NCBI GenBank assembly: GCA_017617415.1
Contig: JAFZWH010000037.1
Location: 1 to 47,332 of the forward strand
Length of the DNA stretch: 47,332 nucleotides
From: Victivallales bacterium
GTDB taxonomy: Bacteria; Verrucomicrobiota; Lentisphaeria; Oligosphaerales; Oligosphaeraceae
Reading direction: 5' to 3'
In this document: positions 16,616 to 25,188 of the stretch, piece by piece
How the letters are laid out: the number at the start of each line of letters is the position of its first letter
How positions within the stretch are numbered: position 1 is the first letter of the stretch
Program-made: the position numbers and the translations under genes
The notes under the pieces: generated by a model
Seen by the model: the letters and a program-made list of their open reading frames with translations, nothing else
Told to the model about the DNA's origin: nothing
The model's database searches: none

Positions 16616-17878
16616 TTAAATGGCGGCGAAGCCCTGCTCCAGGTCGGCGAGGATGTCTTGGACATCCTCCAGACCGACGGAGAGGCGGACCATGCCGCTT
16701 TCGATGCCAGCGGCAACGAGCTGCTCATCGGTGAGTTGTCGATGGGTTTCGCTGGCGGGATGCAGGACGCAGGTACGGATGTCCGCGACGTGGACCTCGT
16801 TGGAGGCCAGTTTCAGCGAGTTCATGAACTTCATCGCGGCCTGTCGTCCACCCTTGATGACCAAAGAGATCACTCCGCTGCATCCCTTGAGATATTTCTG
16901 CGCCAGCGCATGGCAGGGATCGCTCTCCAGGCCGGGGTAGATCACGCGCTCGACCTTCGGGCACTTCTCCAGATACTTGGCGACCACCATCGCGTTCTCG
17001 CAGTACTGCTTCATACGAATCGCCAGCGTCTCCAAGCCGAGATTCAAGAGGAACGCGGAATGGGCCGCCGGATAGCATCCGAAGTCGCGCATGAGCTGCA
17101 TCCTGGCCTTGATGATATACGCCGCCTTGCCGTAGGTCTTGGTGTAGGAGATGCCGTGGTACGACTCGTCCGGCTCGGTGATGCCCGGGAAGTCGCCGCT
17201 CGCCCAGTCAAAATTGCCGCTGTCCACGATGACGCCGCCGCCCTGCACCGCATGGCCGTCCATGTACTTGGTGGTGGAGTGCACCACGATGTCCGCGCCG
17301 AACTCGAACGGGCGGCATAGGACGGGGGTGGCGAAGGTGTTGTCCACAATCAGCGGCACATGGTGTTTGTGCGCGATTTTCGCGAAGCGCTCGATGTCGA
17401 AGACGGTCAGCGCGGGATTGGCGATAGTCTCGCCGAAGACGGCCTTGGTGTTGGGCTTGAAGGCTTGGTCGATTTCTTCATCGGAGGCGTTGCGGTCCAC
17501 GAAGATGCACTCGATGCCCAGGCGCTTCAGGGTGAACGCAAAGAGGTTCACGGTGCCGCCGTAGATTTCGGTCGAGCTGATGAAGCTGTCGCCGGCGCTG
17601 CACAGATTCAAGATGGAGAGCAACGAAGCCGCCTGGCCGGAGGAGGTGCACATCGCTCCCACGCCGCCTTCCAGCGCGGCGATCTTCTCCTCCACCGCCA
17701 TCACGGTGGGATTCGCAAAGCGCGAATAGATCAGCGAGCGCGTCGGGTCGTCAAAGACTGCGGCCACCTCCTCGGTGCTGTCATAGACATACGTGGTGCT
17801 CTGGACAATCGGGACCACGCGGGGTTCGGAGTTTTTGGGCGTGTAGCCTGCGTGCAGGCATTTGGTCGCATCTTGCAT
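16616..17878 (-). CDS. PLP-dependent O-acetylhomoserine sulfhydrylase/cystathionine gamma-synthase family enzyme
   Basis: A 420-residue Cys/Met-metabolism PLP enzyme. The fold starts with the family opening (TKCLHAGYTP, PIVQSTTYVYDS), continues through the tyrosine/arginine region YSRFANPT, and places the PLP lysine at about residue 204 in HSTTKYMDGH. The C-terminus carries RLSVGLEDVQDILADLEQ. It most resembles MetY-type sulfhydrylases, which make homocysteine from O-acetylhomoserine and sulfide, but gamma-lyase or gamma-synthase activity cannot be excluded by sequence alone. The start at ATG 17878 has GGAG upstream; the longer frame lacks one and overlaps the neighbouring gene. A second, distinct paralogue sits at 37029-38315. 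A 52-base gap follows the repeat-protein gene on the same strand. Confidence 0.88.
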   Translation of the reverse strand: MQDATKCLHAGYTPKNSEPRVVPIVQSTTYVYDSTEEVAAVFDDPTRSLIYSRFANPTVMAVEEKIAALEGGVGAMCTSSGQAASLLSILNLCSAGDSFISSTEIYGGTVNLFAFTLKRLGIECIFVDRNASDEEIDQAFKPNTKAVFGETIANPALTVFDIERFAKIAHKHHVPLIVDNTFATPVLCRPFEFGADIVVHSTTKYMDGHAVQGGGVIVDSGNFDWASGDFPGITEPDESYHGISYTKTYGKAAYIIKARMQLMRDFGCYPAAHSAFLLNLGLETLAIRMKQYCENAMVVAKYLEKCPKVERVIYPGLESDPCHALAQKYLKGCSGVISLVIKGGRQAAMKFMNSLKLASNEVHVADIRTCVLHPASETHRQLTDEQLVAAGIESGMVRLSVGLEDVQDILADLEQGFAAI

Positions 17879-17930
17879 TTTATGGTTCTCCAAAGTTTGA
17901 GATGTGAATTGCCGATGAAATTTCTCTGCG

Positions 17931-18395
17931 TCAGTGGCCAGGGCGCAATTGTGGCGGAAGGGTTTTCGGAACTCCATCCGACCCGACATTGGCCTTACCT
18001 GCAGACGAACCATTTGCATTGTAGTAATAAACCGTACTACCATTGGTCACGGACTTTCCGGCCGCCGAACCGTTCGAATGGTAGAAATAAGTAGTATTCC
18101 CGTTGGTCACCGCCTTCCCGGCAGACGAACCGTTCGCATTGTAGTAGTAGGTCGTGTTGCCATTCGTCACCGCCTTTCCGGCAGACGAACCGTTCGATTG
18201 GTAATAATAGGTCGTGTTACCATTCGTCGTGGACTTGCCCGCCGACGACCCGTTCGCGTTGTAATAATAGGTACTGTTGCCGTTCTTGGTGGATTTGCCG
18301 TTCGACGAACCATTTGATTGATAAAAATATGTGTTGTCAGCCTGGCAAACGGCAAAACCAAGCAACAGCGCACTGAGAAAAACGACTTTCCGCAT
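17931..18395 (-). CDS. Secreted protein made of six 20-residue repeats
   Basis: A 154-residue protein with a signal peptide (about 1-19, ending CQA), then six 20-residue units of the form TTYYYNANGSSAGKAVTNGN and a short tail. Units 1, 3 and 5 carry Gln/His-Ser-Asn-Gly where units 2, 4 and 6 carry Asn-Ala-Asn-Gly, so there is also a 40-residue period. Tyr triplets and Asn-Gly turns suggest a small beta-solenoid or amyloid-like secreted fibre, similar in flavour to Tyr-Asn-Gly repeat proteins of other bacteria; no function is known to me. ATG 18395 is preceded by a purine-rich GGGGGA. The repeat DNA is very conserved, so copy number is likely to vary. Confidence 0.75.
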   Translation of the reverse strand: MRKVVFLSALLLGFAVCQADNTYFYQSNGSSNGKSTKNGNSTYYYNANGSSAGKSTTNGNTTYYYQSNGSSAGKAVTNGNTTYYYNANGSSAGKAVTNGNTTYFYHSNGSAAGKSVTNGSTVYYYNANGSSAGKANVGSDGVPKTLPPQLRPGH

Positions 18396-18419
18396 CGGCG
18401 GATCCCCCAATAATGAAAT

Positions 18420-18449
18420 CCGGAGGTCCCGTTTTAGCGGGACCTCCGG
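18420..18449. repeat. Perfect 12-bp hairpin (GGAGGTCCCG family)
   Basis: CCGGAGGTCCCG (18420-18431) pairs perfectly with CGGGACCTCCGG (18438-18449) around a 6-base loop. It lies between the TMEM43-like gene and the repeat-protein gene. The stem core matches the tandem 9-mers at 5895-5930. There is no T run, so it may act as an mRNA-stabilising REP-like element rather than a terminator. Confidence 0.8.
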
Positions 18450-18466
18450 GCATGATGATTTTCAAA

Positions 18467-19753
18467 CTACGATTGTTTCTCTTCGGACGGGGCAGGCGCA
18501 GGAGTGGGCTCCGGCGCAGGAGCGGCAGTCGCTGCCTCTGCGACCTCTGTTGCCTGGCCTTTCATCTTCATAATGAGCACCACGATTCCCACAGCCGCAG
18601 CAATCAGCACGATCGCCAGAATGGGACGATAGAAGAGCCACGCGAGCGCAATCACAATCAGCGAGATGACCGCCGCCAGCGTCCACGCGATCAGTCCCAC
18701 GCCGGCGCCAACGATCTTGCCCAGGAAAGGCACTACCGCCATCAGCGTCGGCAGCGGCTTGAAGATGGCGGAGAAGCCCATGCCAATCAGGATGAAGCCG
18801 AACAGACGGAGAATCCACGCCGTCACCTTGTTTTCGCTCTCGGCAGCCTGGAAAATTTCCTCGGCGCCCATGATGCCATTGCGCAGCTCATCCAGCGGAC
18901 CATTCTTGGTCATATAGGTCTGGAAGGAACTGCCAGTCTGCTGAGCAATGATGGAGATGTCTTGCTTCGGGCCGACATAGAAGAACGACACGCGCACGTC
19001 ACCCACCTGTGCAGTATTGCTTTGGGCGTTAGGATTAACTGGCAGATAGAAAGTCTTGCCACGGATTTCCATCCCGCGGTGCCCACAGACATTGCCGAGG
19101 TCGCTGGCCTTGACATTCTCCTGACCAGCATCGGTGAACTTCTTGATCTGCTCCTGCACCCAATCGGACTTCGCCGGGGCCAGTTCAATGGGCGTGCCCA
19201 CGCGCTTAATCTGCTCCTTGTTTAGGCTGTAGTCGCCGAAACTCGCTTCGCTGGCGTAGATCACGCCCGCCTCGAAAGGCATCGAGTCCGGGTTGTCATG
19301 ACCGCTTTCCTCGAAGGAGCTGGAGTCCACGATGTCCTCACGCCATTCCTTGGAGTAGGTGTAGGTGATGGTCTCCTCCTCAGAGCCACCCAACTTCTCC
19401 TTGGTCTCGTGTTCCTCGTGCTCGACCCACTGGTACATCTCGACTTTGCGCTCCAACTGGAAAGCTTTCACCGCAAAATAGAACTCCGGATCCTCAAGAA
19501 CCTCATCTGTGGTCGCCGCGCCGGAGACATGCACCAGCTTGCTTTCCAGCGAGGAGTCCACTTCGTCGTATTTCGCCTCAACGACATCCTTGCGGCCCTG
19601 GTCCAACGTGCGCTGGCGCTTCACGGTACGTCCTTCGTTCCACCACAAGAGGCAGACGCCCGCGACCACCGCAATAAGACCGCCGACCACGCCCTTGAAG
19701 GCATTGCCGACACGACTACCATACGAATGAGTTACAGTCTTGGTAACAGCCAT
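18467..19753 (-). CDS. TMEM43 family membrane protein
   Basis: A 428-residue protein with the layout of the TMEM43/LUMA family (DUF1625), best known from the human nuclear-envelope protein and also found in bacteria. An N-terminal membrane helix (about 18-40, ending in WWNEGR) is followed by a large soluble domain, then a hydrophobic region of about four helices (about 300-400). A Pro/Ala-rich cytoplasmic tail closes the protein. The WWNEGR motif after the first helix and the long extramembrane domain are characteristic. Function in bacteria is not established; envelope or stress roles are guesses. The start is ATG 19753, with GGAG nine bases upstream. Directly before it lies a repeat cassette that also sits before metY at 37029; an apparent N-terminal extension is just translation of that repeat. 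Confidence 0.8.
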   Translation of the reverse strand: MAVTKTVTHSYGSRVGNAFKGVVGGLIAVVAGVCLLWWNEGRTVKRQRTLDQGRKDVVEAKYDEVDSSLESKLVHVSGAATTDEVLEDPEFYFAVKAFQLERKVEMYQWVEHEEHETKEKLGGSEEETITYTYSKEWREDIVDSSSFEESGHDNPDSMPFEAGVIYASEASFGDYSLNKEQIKRVGTPIELAPAKSDWVQEQIKKFTDAGQENVKASDLGNVCGHRGMEIRGKTFYLPVNPNAQSNTAQVGDVRVSFFYVGPKQDISIIAQQTGSSFQTYMTKNGPLDELRNGIMGAEEIFQAAESENKVTAWILRLFGFILIGMGFSAIFKPLPTLMAVVPFLGKIVGAGVGLIAWTLAAVISLIVIALAWLFYRPILAIVLIAAAVGIVVLIMKMKGQATEVAEAATAAPAPEPTPAPAPSEEKQS

Positions 19754-19765
19754 TTCTTTTCTCCA

Positions 19766-19835
19766 AATGAGGAATGAGGAATGAGGAATGAGGCCCCAGG
19801 GGTTCGGGGGCGGCAACCCCCGTAGAATTGTAGGG
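19766..19835 (-). repeat. Leader cassette, copy 1 (conserved box, hairpin, CATTCCT heptamers)
   Basis: Read on the minus strand: the box CCCTACAATTCTACGGGGG, a GGGGG/CCCCC hairpin (19805-19822), ACCCCTG, then four heptamers (19766-19793, AATGAGG on the plus strand). It stops next to the ribosome site of the TMEM43-like gene. The same order and near-identical sequence occur at 36940-37014 upstream of metY. Confidence 0.88.
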
Positions 19836-19861
19836 TCCAAACGCGGTATGGAAAACCCGCA

Positions 19862-19882
19862 GGGGCTCGGGGCGCCAGCCCC
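19862..19882. repeat. Second GC hairpin next to cassette copy 1
   Basis: GGGGCT (19862-19867) pairs with AGCCCC (19877-19882). Its minus-strand form, GGGGGCTGGCGCCCC then CCCCTG, resembles the hairpin of the leader cassette, so it may be a diverged duplicate joining the cassette to the heptamer array at 19886-19920. Confidence 0.6.
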
Positions 19883-19885
19883 CGC

Positions 19886-19920
19886 AATTACGAATTACGA
19901 ATTATGAATTACGAATTATT
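19886..19920 (-). repeat. Heptamer array (TAATTCG family) starting at a stop codon
   Basis: Five AATTACG-type units (plus-strand reading). On the minus strand the beta-helix gene ends AAATAATTCG, so its TAA stop is the first triplet of the first unit. The same family forms nine units at 25797-25859, which also supply a stop codon. Confidence 0.88.
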
Positions 19921-21244
19921 TGACCGCCTGTGCGCCGAAACCATCCACCGCGCCGAAGAACTTCAGCACATTGGTCTCCGGATAGCGATTGCAGTACATG
20001 GAGACCTTGGTTTCGATGGTCCCGACCTGGTTCATGCCGAAGGCGCTGCGGAACTGGTTCACGGGCGAATTCGGGTCGTAGTCGGTCTTCTCGGAGTAGG
20101 TGGCGGCCAAGAAGGCATTCAAGTAGGCATCGTCAATCACTCCCTTGAAGAGTTTCGGGTCGGAAATGTTTTCGTTGTCCTCCACGCTCTCGATGCCAGT
20201 GCAGTCCTCGAAGTCTTCCCAGGCGTCGTCGTACACGAAGAAGGGCTTGATGTTCGGGCTGATGGTCACAGCGGCATCGCCTTTCTTGTTCAGGAAGAAG
20301 ACATTATTGTCCAGCGAGACCTTCTTGGTCTTGTCGTCGCCCTTGCTGTTGTCAAAGCCATAGAGCACGCTGAGGCCGATGATGTTGTGATGGATGTTCG
20401 CCTCGACCTTGGCGTTGCAACGGACGCCGAAGCCCATGTCGGTCATCTCGGAGGTACGGCTCCAGGTGAAGAGGACGGTGTTGTAGGCGAACTCGAACTT
20501 CACCGCGTAGTTCTCGTTCTTGGTGCAGAGCACGTCGCATGCCTGCATGCGGTTGTTGATGAAGAGGTTGTTCAGTATCTTCACGTCGCCCTCGTGGTGG
20601 CTGATCTGGATGCCGTAGTTGGAGGCGTTCAGGAAGACGCAATTCTGGATGGTCAGATTGCCGCCGGTCTTGCCCTTCATCTCCGCCGAGGCGATGGAAG
20701 GATATTCGGTGTTGCCCTTCGCGGGCGGATCCAGATACATGCCGGTCTCCACGCCCTCGGGCTTGCCTTTGGTGGCGTGGTAGCTGTTGGCGTCGCCCTG
20801 GTCGATGTAGAGACCATCGATGACCGTGGGCTGCCCCTTGATTTTGTCAGCATCATTGGCGGAGGCCCACATCTTGAAGCCGACGGTGCCGATGTCCATT
20901 GCGGGCTTGGTCGCGTTCATCGCGTTGGTGGGCTTGAGCATGGTGACATACTTGGTGATGTCGCGTTCGCTGAAGTCATCGGAGTAGCCGCCGATGATGG
21001 AGATGGGCTTGTCAATCAGGATCCAGCCACAGGAGGTCTTGCCGTGGTAATTTCCCTGCGCCACGTGAATCACGTCGCCGGGCGCGGCCTTCTCCAGCGC
21101 ATTCCAGATCGCCTTCAGAGGCGCGTCAGGGCTGGTGCCCTCATTCTTCTTCTTTCCGACATTGGCAGAGACATACCAGTCGGCCGCGCCAACCATCATC
21201 AAACTGGCCAGGAGTGCGAAAACAGTAAAGATTCGACGAGTCAT
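19916..21244 (-). CDS. Secreted right-handed beta-helix (DUF1565/pectate-lyase-like) protein
   Basis: A 442-residue exported protein with a signal peptide cut near residue 20 (VGAA). The mature start (WYVSANVGKKKNEGTSPDAP, then IWNALEKAAPGDVIHVAQGNY) is the classic opening of DUF1565-type parallel beta-helices. Short beta rungs follow, such as LTIQNCVFLNASNYGIQISH, VKILNNLFINNR and VSLDNNVFFLNK, typical of pectate-lyase-like and carbohydrate-binding solenoids. Such proteins often bind or cleave polysaccharides outside the cell; no catalytic residues could be assigned here. AAGGAG seven bases before the ATG supports the start. The stop codon is the first triplet of a heptamer array. The upstream 208-base gap is A/T-rich and begins with the aldolase terminator. 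Confidence 0.82.
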   Translation of the reverse strand: MTRRIFTVFALLASLMMVGAADWYVSANVGKKKNEGTSPDAPLKAIWNALEKAAPGDVIHVAQGNYHGKTSCGWILIDKPISIIGGYSDDFSERDITKYVTMLKPTNAMNATKPAMDIGTVGFKMWASANDADKIKGQPTVIDGLYIDQGDANSYHATKGKPEGVETGMYLDPPAKGNTEYPSIASAEMKGKTGGNLTIQNCVFLNASNYGIQISHHEGDVKILNNLFINNRMQACDVLCTKNENYAVKFEFAYNTVLFTWSRTSEMTDMGFGVRCNAKVEANIHHNIIGLSVLYGFDNSKGDDKTKKVSLDNNVFFLNKKGDAAVTISPNIKPFFVYDDAWEDFEDCTGIESVEDNENISDPKLFKGVIDDAYLNAFLAATYSEKTDYDPNSPVNQFRSAFGMNQVGTIETKVSMYCNRYPETNVLKFFGAVDGFGAQAVK

Positions 21245-21393
21245 TGGTTTCTCCTTCTGTTTTGGGTTGAATGAAACGAAAAAAACTTAATCTGGCTTAA
21301 CATAACACCTAAGAGAGAATTTATCTATCAACGATATTTAAAATACGAAGGAAAACCGCCGTTTTCTAATTCATTCCAGCATTCAATGAAAAT

Positions 21394-21422
21394 GGCGCGG
21401 CCCGCTGAAAGCGAACCGCGCC
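21394..21422 (-). terminator. Intrinsic terminator after the aldolase gene
   Basis: On the minus strand a GC-rich stem of about 12 bp with one mismatch (GGCGCGG...CCGCGCC) and a 3-base loop is followed by ATTTTCATT. It lies 30 bases after the aldolase stop. Confidence 0.75.
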
Positions 21423-21452
21423 GTGGAATGATTCCTTCCTTACTTCGAGAAA

Positions 21453-22403
21453 CTACTTGTTGGCGGCCAAGAAGGCGCGCACGTCGTCAGCCTGATAGGC
21501 GGAGCCGAGCAGACAGTTCTTCTCGTAGATGAAATCGGCGTATTCCTTCATGAAGATCTTGCCGGGCTTGCGCAGGTCGAACTCAGCGGGCTTGTCGCGG
21601 AAGAGTTCGCGGTGCACGCGGCACCAGACCAGACGGCCATCGGTGTCGATGTTGATCTTGGTCACGCCACGCTTGGCGGCGCCCAGGAACTGGGTGGCGT
21701 CCACGCCCTTGGCGCCCAGAATTTGGCCGCCAGCGGCGTTGATGCGGGCGACTTCGCCCTGCGGGACGGAGGAGGAGCCATGCATCACCAGCGGGAAGCC
21801 GGGCAGACGACGCTGGACTTCCTCCAGGATGTCATAGCGGAGCTTCTGGTCGCCGGAGAATTTGAAAGCACCGTGGGAGGTGCCGATGGCGCACGCCAGG
21901 GAGTCGCAGCCAGTCTTGGAAACGAAGTCCTCGACCTCTTCGGGGCGGGTGTAGATGTGCTCGGCGGCCTTGACGTCTTCCTCGACGCCCTTGAGCTGGC
22001 CCAGCTCGGCCTCGACCACGAGGCCCTTGGCATGGGCGGCGTCCACCACGCGCTTGGTGATGGCGACATTCTCCTCGTAGGGGAACGCGGATGCGTCAAT
22101 CATCACGGAGGAGTACACGCCGGAGTCGATGCAGTCATAGCAGGTCGCCTCGTCGCCGTGATCCAGATGCACCGCGAAGATGGCCTCGGGGAAGATCTCG
22201 TTGGCGGTCTTCATCAGGGCCTCGAGCATCTTCTTGTGGGTGTAGGAACGGGCGCCCTTGGAGAGCTGCACGATGAACGGAGCCTTAGAGCGGACATTGC
22301 CCTCGAAGAGACCCATCGTCTGCTCCAGGTTGTTGATGTTGTAAGCGCCGATCGCGTATTTGCCGTAAGCGTGCTTGAAGAGTTCCTTGGTAGTAACAAT
22401 CAT
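21453..22403 (-). CDS. fba: Class II fructose-bisphosphate aldolase
   Basis: A 316-residue zinc-dependent aldolase that splits or forms fructose 1,6-bisphosphate in glycolysis and gluconeogenesis. The active-site motif HLDHGD lies at residues 79-84 (Asp81 proton donor, His82 zinc ligand). The phosphate/zinc segment AIGTSHGAFKF follows, then HGSSSVP with a further zinc His, and NIDTDGR. Length and motifs are normal. It is the last gene of a leftward series with the LysM lipoprotein upstream (102-base gap) and is closed by a terminator. The relatively long gap suggests its own promoter. Confidence 0.95.
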   Translation of the reverse strand: MIVTTKELFKHAYGKYAIGAYNINNLEQTMGLFEGNVRSKAPFIVQLSKGARSYTHKKMLEALMKTANEIFPEAIFAVHLDHGDEATCYDCIDSGVYSSVMIDASAFPYEENVAITKRVVDAAHAKGLVVEAELGQLKGVEEDVKAAEHIYTRPEEVEDFVSKTGCDSLACAIGTSHGAFKFSGDQKLRYDILEEVQRRLPGFPLVMHGSSSVPQGEVARINAAGGQILGAKGVDATQFLGAAKRGVTKINIDTDGRLVWCRVHRELFRDKPAEFDLRKPGKIFMKEYADFIYEKNCLLGSAYQADDVRAFLAANK

Positions 22404-22505
22404 TGATGCAATTTCCTTGATTTGGAGTTTATTGGATGGCTCAGCGAGCCACCCGGCCTATGGGAACAAAAAACTATCGGACCATCCCCGTGTCAAAACA
22501 GGGGG

Positions 22506-23687
22506 CTACTGTTGGGCGGGCGGATTCTCCTGAGGGGCCACATGAATCATCAGATTCATCCCCGAAACCAGGTCGTCGTTGGACTTGACCTGAGGGTTGT
22601 ATTTCAAGATGGACTCCACCGTTACTGCATTGGCCTCTGCAATAGCCTCCAGGGTCTCCCCCTCCACCACTGCAATCTGGTAAACCACTTCGTCCGTCTC
22701 AGGAGCAGGTTCCAAGGCAGGGGCGGCAGCGGGTTCAACCGGGGGTTCCGGCACTGCGGCAGGCGCAGGTGTCTCGACCACTGCGGGGGCGGGCGCCACT
22801 GGCTCTGGCTCTGGGGCAGGAGCGGGGGCGGGGGCAGGGGCAGGAGCCTTCTTTGCTGGCTGAGACGCATCTGCCTTCAGGCGAAGCTGCTGACCGACCT
22901 TCAGCTTGTCGCTGGTGAGGTTGTTCCACGCCTTGATGTCCTCGCGTTTCACGCCGAAGCGCTTGCCGATGGTCCACAGAGAGTCGCCGCTCTGAACCGT
23001 GTAGAGTCCGTCAGCAGGCACGGCAGTGACCACCGGTGCAGCTTCCAGACCCGCTCCGGTCGCATTCGCCGGCATCTTGAGAGACTGGCCAACCATGATC
23101 TTGTCCGCGCTGGTGACGCTTGGATTCAACGCCATGATATCCGCCGCCGTCACATTGTGCGCCTTGGCTATCTTGGAAAGCGAATCGCCCTTTTTCACCA
23201 CATAGACATTGTTGCCAGCCGTTGGTGTCGCAGTAGCGGTAGTCGTCGAAGAGGCACCGCCGCGACGGTTCGCCGGAGCGCCAGGCAGATTCGGCACGGC
23301 ACGGCCATTCTCCAGATGGGGAAGTTCACGGGTTTTCTGGACCGCAGGCTGTTCTGCAACCACCTCATCTTGCACTGGCGTGACGGTGTCGGCGGGGACA
23401 TCGACAACATCCGGGACCACTGGACCATCAAAGTCATTCTCCGGCACAAACAGCGGCTCATTGGCAGGCGGGAGAGGCTCCACAGATGCAGGGGCGACCC
23501 GCGCCGGACGCATGGCAGAACGATGTTGAGCAGAGGCGGGGGGGACGATGCCGCGGTCGCTCATCAATCCGCCATAGGCGGGGGACTGCGACACGGGCTT
23601 GGGAGAGGCAGTGCGGCAACCAGTCAGCGCGATCAGCGCCATGCAGCAGACAATGCCACAAAGGCAACGGAAATCATTGAATTTCAT
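22506..23687 (-). CDS. Lipoprotein with three LysM domains
   Basis: A 393-residue envelope lipoprotein. The signal sequence ends in a lipobox (ALTGC, Cys24). A long Pro/Ala-rich low-complexity region follows, then LysM domain 1 (about 161-207, VVKKGDSLSKIAK), LysM domain 2 (about 226-271, VQSGDSLWTIGK), a second Pro-Ala linker, and a weaker LysM 3 (about 340-385, VVEGETLEAIAE). LysM domains bind N-acetylglucosamine in peptidoglycan, so the protein probably tethers the outer membrane to the wall. No catalytic domain such as peptidase M23 is present. It lies 55 bases downstream of murD. AGAGGAGC lies 11 bases before the ATG. Confidence 0.9.
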   Translation of the reverse strand: MKFNDFRCLCGIVCCMALIALTGCRTASPKPVSQSPAYGGLMSDRGIVPPASAQHRSAMRPARVAPASVEPLPPANEPLFVPENDFDGPVVPDVVDVPADTVTPVQDEVVAEQPAVQKTRELPHLENGRAVPNLPGAPANRRGGASSTTTATATPTAGNNVYVVKKGDSLSKIAKAHNVTAADIMALNPSVTSADKIMVGQSLKMPANATGAGLEAAPVVTAVPADGLYTVQSGDSLWTIGKRFGVKREDIKAWNNLTSDKLKVGQQLRLKADASQPAKKAPAPAPAPAPAPEPEPVAPAPAVVETPAPAAVPEPPVEPAAAPALEPAPETDEVVYQIAVVEGETLEAIAEANAVTVESILKYNPQVKSNDDLVSGMNLMIHVAPQENPPAQQ

Positions 23688-23742
23688 AATCTAATTGCTC
23701 CTCTTAAAAAGCGAAAACATCAAGGCCATTGTTCAAAAAAAC

Positions 23743-25188
23743 TTATGAGGCATCATTCGCCGTAAAATCCTCCGGCACTGCAGCGGCCATCACGGCGCAT
23801 GCCGCCGCACGGAAACGCTCACCGCGTTCCTCGTAGTCCCGGAACATATCCATGCTCGCGCAAGCAGGTGAAAGCAAAACGGTATCGCCCGAGACCGCAG
23901 CCTCTGCCGCCGCTTGCACGGCCTCTTCCAAAGAATCGCAAAGTTGACAAGGCACCTCGGAACCCCACAGTTCAGCCAGGCGGTGCCGACAGTCGCCAAT
24001 TAGGTAAACACCTTTAACATACATTCTCAATTCCGATTTGGCTTCCGAAAGCGCACATCCTTTGTCAAGTCCACCAGCAATTAGGAGGATTTTTTTGCCG
24101 CGAGAGGGTCCAAGTGTCCGCAAAGCCTGTCGCATCGCATCGACATCCGTCGCCTTGGAGTCATCGAAAAAGGCAATGTCGTGGCATTGCAACACTTGCT
24201 CCATCCGATGCGGTCCGCTACGGAAATTGCTCAACACGGGACTGTATTGCTCCTTGGGAATGCCTAACCCCGACAACACCGCCACCACCGCAAGTGCATT
24301 CGCAAGATTATGATTTCCAATTAGTTGCATGGACGAGCGTGCAAACAGCCTGGTTCCCTTTCCCTCCTGGTCAAGCCGCATCAGCCCATCACTGGCCACC
24401 GCCCAGTCCTTGCCCGGCATCGTCGGTTTGGCGTCTTCGCCAATTAGCCAGAGGCGGTTGGAAGTCACTTGGGGATCCAACTTAAGAAATGGTTCCAGTT
24501 GTGCATGATAGACCGCAAATCCGCCGGGGCGAATCTGCCGAAGCAGTTGGAGCTTTAAATCTCGGTATGCCTCCAGCGTCCCATGGCGGTTCAAGTGATC
24601 CGGCGTGACATTCAGGACCACGCCTACTTGAGGATGAAAACTATCCGCATGCTCCATCTGGAAGCTGCTGACTTCCACCACCAAGTAATCCAGAAGAGGC
24701 TGCTCCAACGCCACTTGACTCAAAGGCAACCCGATGTTTCCCGCTGCCAGCACCCGCTTCCCTGCGCCTTCCAAACAAGCCGTAAGCAGTTCGACAGTCG
24801 TGGTTTTGCCATTGGTTCCCGTCACCGCCACCATTGGACAGTCCAGATAGCTTGCTCCGAACTCCAGTTCGCCACGCACTGGCGCACCAGTGCTACGACC
24901 GACCCGGTCCAGCAGAGAATCTAAAGCAATGCCAGGACTGACCACCACCAAGTCAATGGAATCGCCTGTCCAAGTCTCGTCTTTAAAATATGGATAAAGG
25001 ACGATGCCCTCGCCCTCCAGCAATGGCATCACCTCGGCAAAGCGCTCGCGAGGTGCGCTGTCCAGCACAATTACCTCCGCGCCTTTTGACTTCGCCAGGC
25101 GTGCGGCAGCAAGACCGCTCTTGCCGGCACCCAACACCAGCACTCGGCGGCCATGCAAATCCAGAGAAAAGTCAGCTCTTGTCGTCAT
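23743..25188 (-). CDS. murD: UDP-N-acetylmuramoyl-L-alanine:D-glutamate ligase
   Basis: A 481-residue Mur ligase that adds D-glutamate to UDP-MurNAc-L-Ala in the cytoplasmic steps of peptidoglycan synthesis. The N-terminal Rossmann-like domain has VLGAGKSGLAAARLAK (about 18-33), the ATP P-loop is GTNGKTT (124-130), NVTPDHLNRHG follows in the central domain, and DDSKATD plus LIAGGLDKG mark the C-terminal domain. ATG 25188 lies inside the end of hpt (17-base overlap in another frame), so translation is probably coupled; no separate Shine-Dalgarno is seen. A longer upstream frame would read through hpt and lacks homology. Confidence 0.94.
   Translation of the reverse strand: MTTRADFSLDLHGRRVLVLGAGKSGLAAARLAKSKGAEVIVLDSAPRERFAEVMPLLEGEGIVLYPYFKDETWTGDSIDLVVVSPGIALDSLLDRVGRSTGAPVRGELEFGASYLDCPMVAVTGTNGKTTTVELLTACLEGAGKRVLAAGNIGLPLSQVALEQPLLDYLVVEVSSFQMEHADSFHPQVGVVLNVTPDHLNRHGTLEAYRDLKLQLLRQIRPGGFAVYHAQLEPFLKLDPQVTSNRLWLIGEDAKPTMPGKDWAVASDGLMRLDQEGKGTRLFARSSMQLIGNHNLANALAVVAVLSGLGIPKEQYSPVLSNFRSGPHRMEQVLQCHDIAFFDDSKATDVDAMRQALRTLGPSRGKKILLIAGGLDKGCALSEAKSELRMYVKGVYLIGDCRHRLAELWGSEVPCQLCDSLEEAVQAAAEAAVSGDTVLLSPACASMDMFRDYEERGERFRAAACAVMAAAVPEDFTANDAS

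Noticed and set aside
19754-19840. N-terminal extension of the TMEM43-like protein
   Set aside because: The extra residues are translated heptamer repeat (PHSSFLI); the ATG at 19753 has its own ribosome site.
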